Shown here: positions 5,311-5,422 of the stretch, piece after piece
Position numbering within the stretch: the first letter of the stretch is position 1
Layout of the letters: the number at the start of each line of letters is the position of its first letter
NCBI GenBank assembly: GCA_950072225.1
Contig: CATMOP010000162.1
Location: forward strand, 1-5,422
Reading direction: 5' to 3'
Source: an uncultured Nitrospina sp.
GTDB lineage: Bacteria > Nitrospinota > Nitrospinia > Nitrospinales > VA-1
DNA: 5,422 nt
Notes under the pieces: generated by a model
What the model saw: the letters and a program-made list of their open reading frames with translations, nothing else
Databases searched by the model: none
What the model was told of the DNA's origin: nothing
Program-made: the position numbers and the translations under genes

Positions 5311-5336
5311 TTTTCGCGCGAAGCGCGAAAAATTTT
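5311..5336 (+). terminator. Hairpin, possibly bidirectional terminator
   Basis: TTTTCGCGC (5311-5319) pairs perfectly with GCGCGAAAA (5323-5331) around a GAA loop. TTTT follows at 5333-5336 on the plus strand, and the A/T-ended stem could also serve the minus strand. It lies 17 bases after the stop of the fused frame at 5294, as expected for the end of the gene that donated this segment. Confidence 0.6.
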
Positions 5337-5400
5337 AACCTTTTATTTTAACCTTTTTCACAGCGAAAAAATATTTTTAACATTTTTTTAACATTTTTTT
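5332..5400. repeat. Two short T-rich tandem repeats
   Basis: ATTTTAACCTTTT occurs twice head to tail (5332-5344, 5345-5357), and AACATTTTTTT occurs twice head to tail (5379-5389, 5390-5400). All four copies are exact. They lie in AT-rich non-coding DNA after the hairpin; the window ends 22 bases later, so the next gene is not visible. Such tracts are common between Bacteroidetes genes and may be part of an upstream promoter region. Confidence 0.6.
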
Positions 5401-5422
5401 CGACAAAAACAAGTTAAAACTT

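Noticed and set aside
5295..5422. Possible integron attC site at the right end
   Set aside because: The hairpin has no core sites or extrahelical bases typical of attC and no integrase is visible; a terminator is the simpler reading.

Overview
The window looks like chromosomal DNA from a Gram-negative environmental bacterium. Most genes are of mixed composition and resemble those of Desulfobacterota/Nitrospinota-type genomes: a cold-shock protein, a cytidylate-kinase-like protein with a small Cys-rich partner, dCTP deaminase and ComM/YifB. This lineage guess rests on protein style alone and is weak. The last ~760 bases are very AT-rich and resemble Bacteroidetes/Flavobacteria, so they do not match the rest.

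Layout. Bases 1-361 are non-coding, with a diverged dispersed repeat, a perfect 10-bp inverted repeat next to a candidate sigma-70 promoter, and a long leader in front of a cspA-family gene (362-562). A strong intrinsic terminator follows at 618-650. After a ~280-base gap comes a two-gene plus-strand unit: a cytidylate-kinase-like protein (930-1628) and, 16 bases later, a 45-residue four-cysteine protein (1645-1782). Converging on it from the minus strand is dcd (1926-2495), whose start is fixed at an internal ATG by a Shine-Dalgarno sequence. Divergent from dcd is a consensus-like sigma-54 promoter (2602-2618) in front of a 48-residue basic protein (2666-2812). Next come a second copy of the dispersed repeat and a short decayed copy of the comM Walker A region (about 2895-2975). 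A minus-strand membrane-anchored or exported protein (3087-3548) follows, then comM (3686-4648, minus).

The comM gene has an intact ATPase core and C-terminus but has lost its N-terminal domain. At about 4650-4665 it is joined to a plus-strand AT-rich frame made of a NeuB (sialic acid synthase) slice fused in frame to an RsiV/DUF3298-like slice. That frame is followed by a hairpin and short T-rich tandem repeats.

Working together: the kinase-like gene and the Cys-rich gene look co-transcribed, and dcd feeds pyrimidine deoxynucleotide (dUTP/dTTP) supply. The other genes show no shared pathway. The most unusual points are the comM breakpoint with its mosaic foreign tail, the second comM scrap about 1.6 kb away, and the sigma-54 promoter driving a tiny unknown protein. 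No complete mobile element, CRISPR array, tRNA or rRNA is visible. An assembly or amplification chimera at ~4660 must be considered before any biological reading of the right end.
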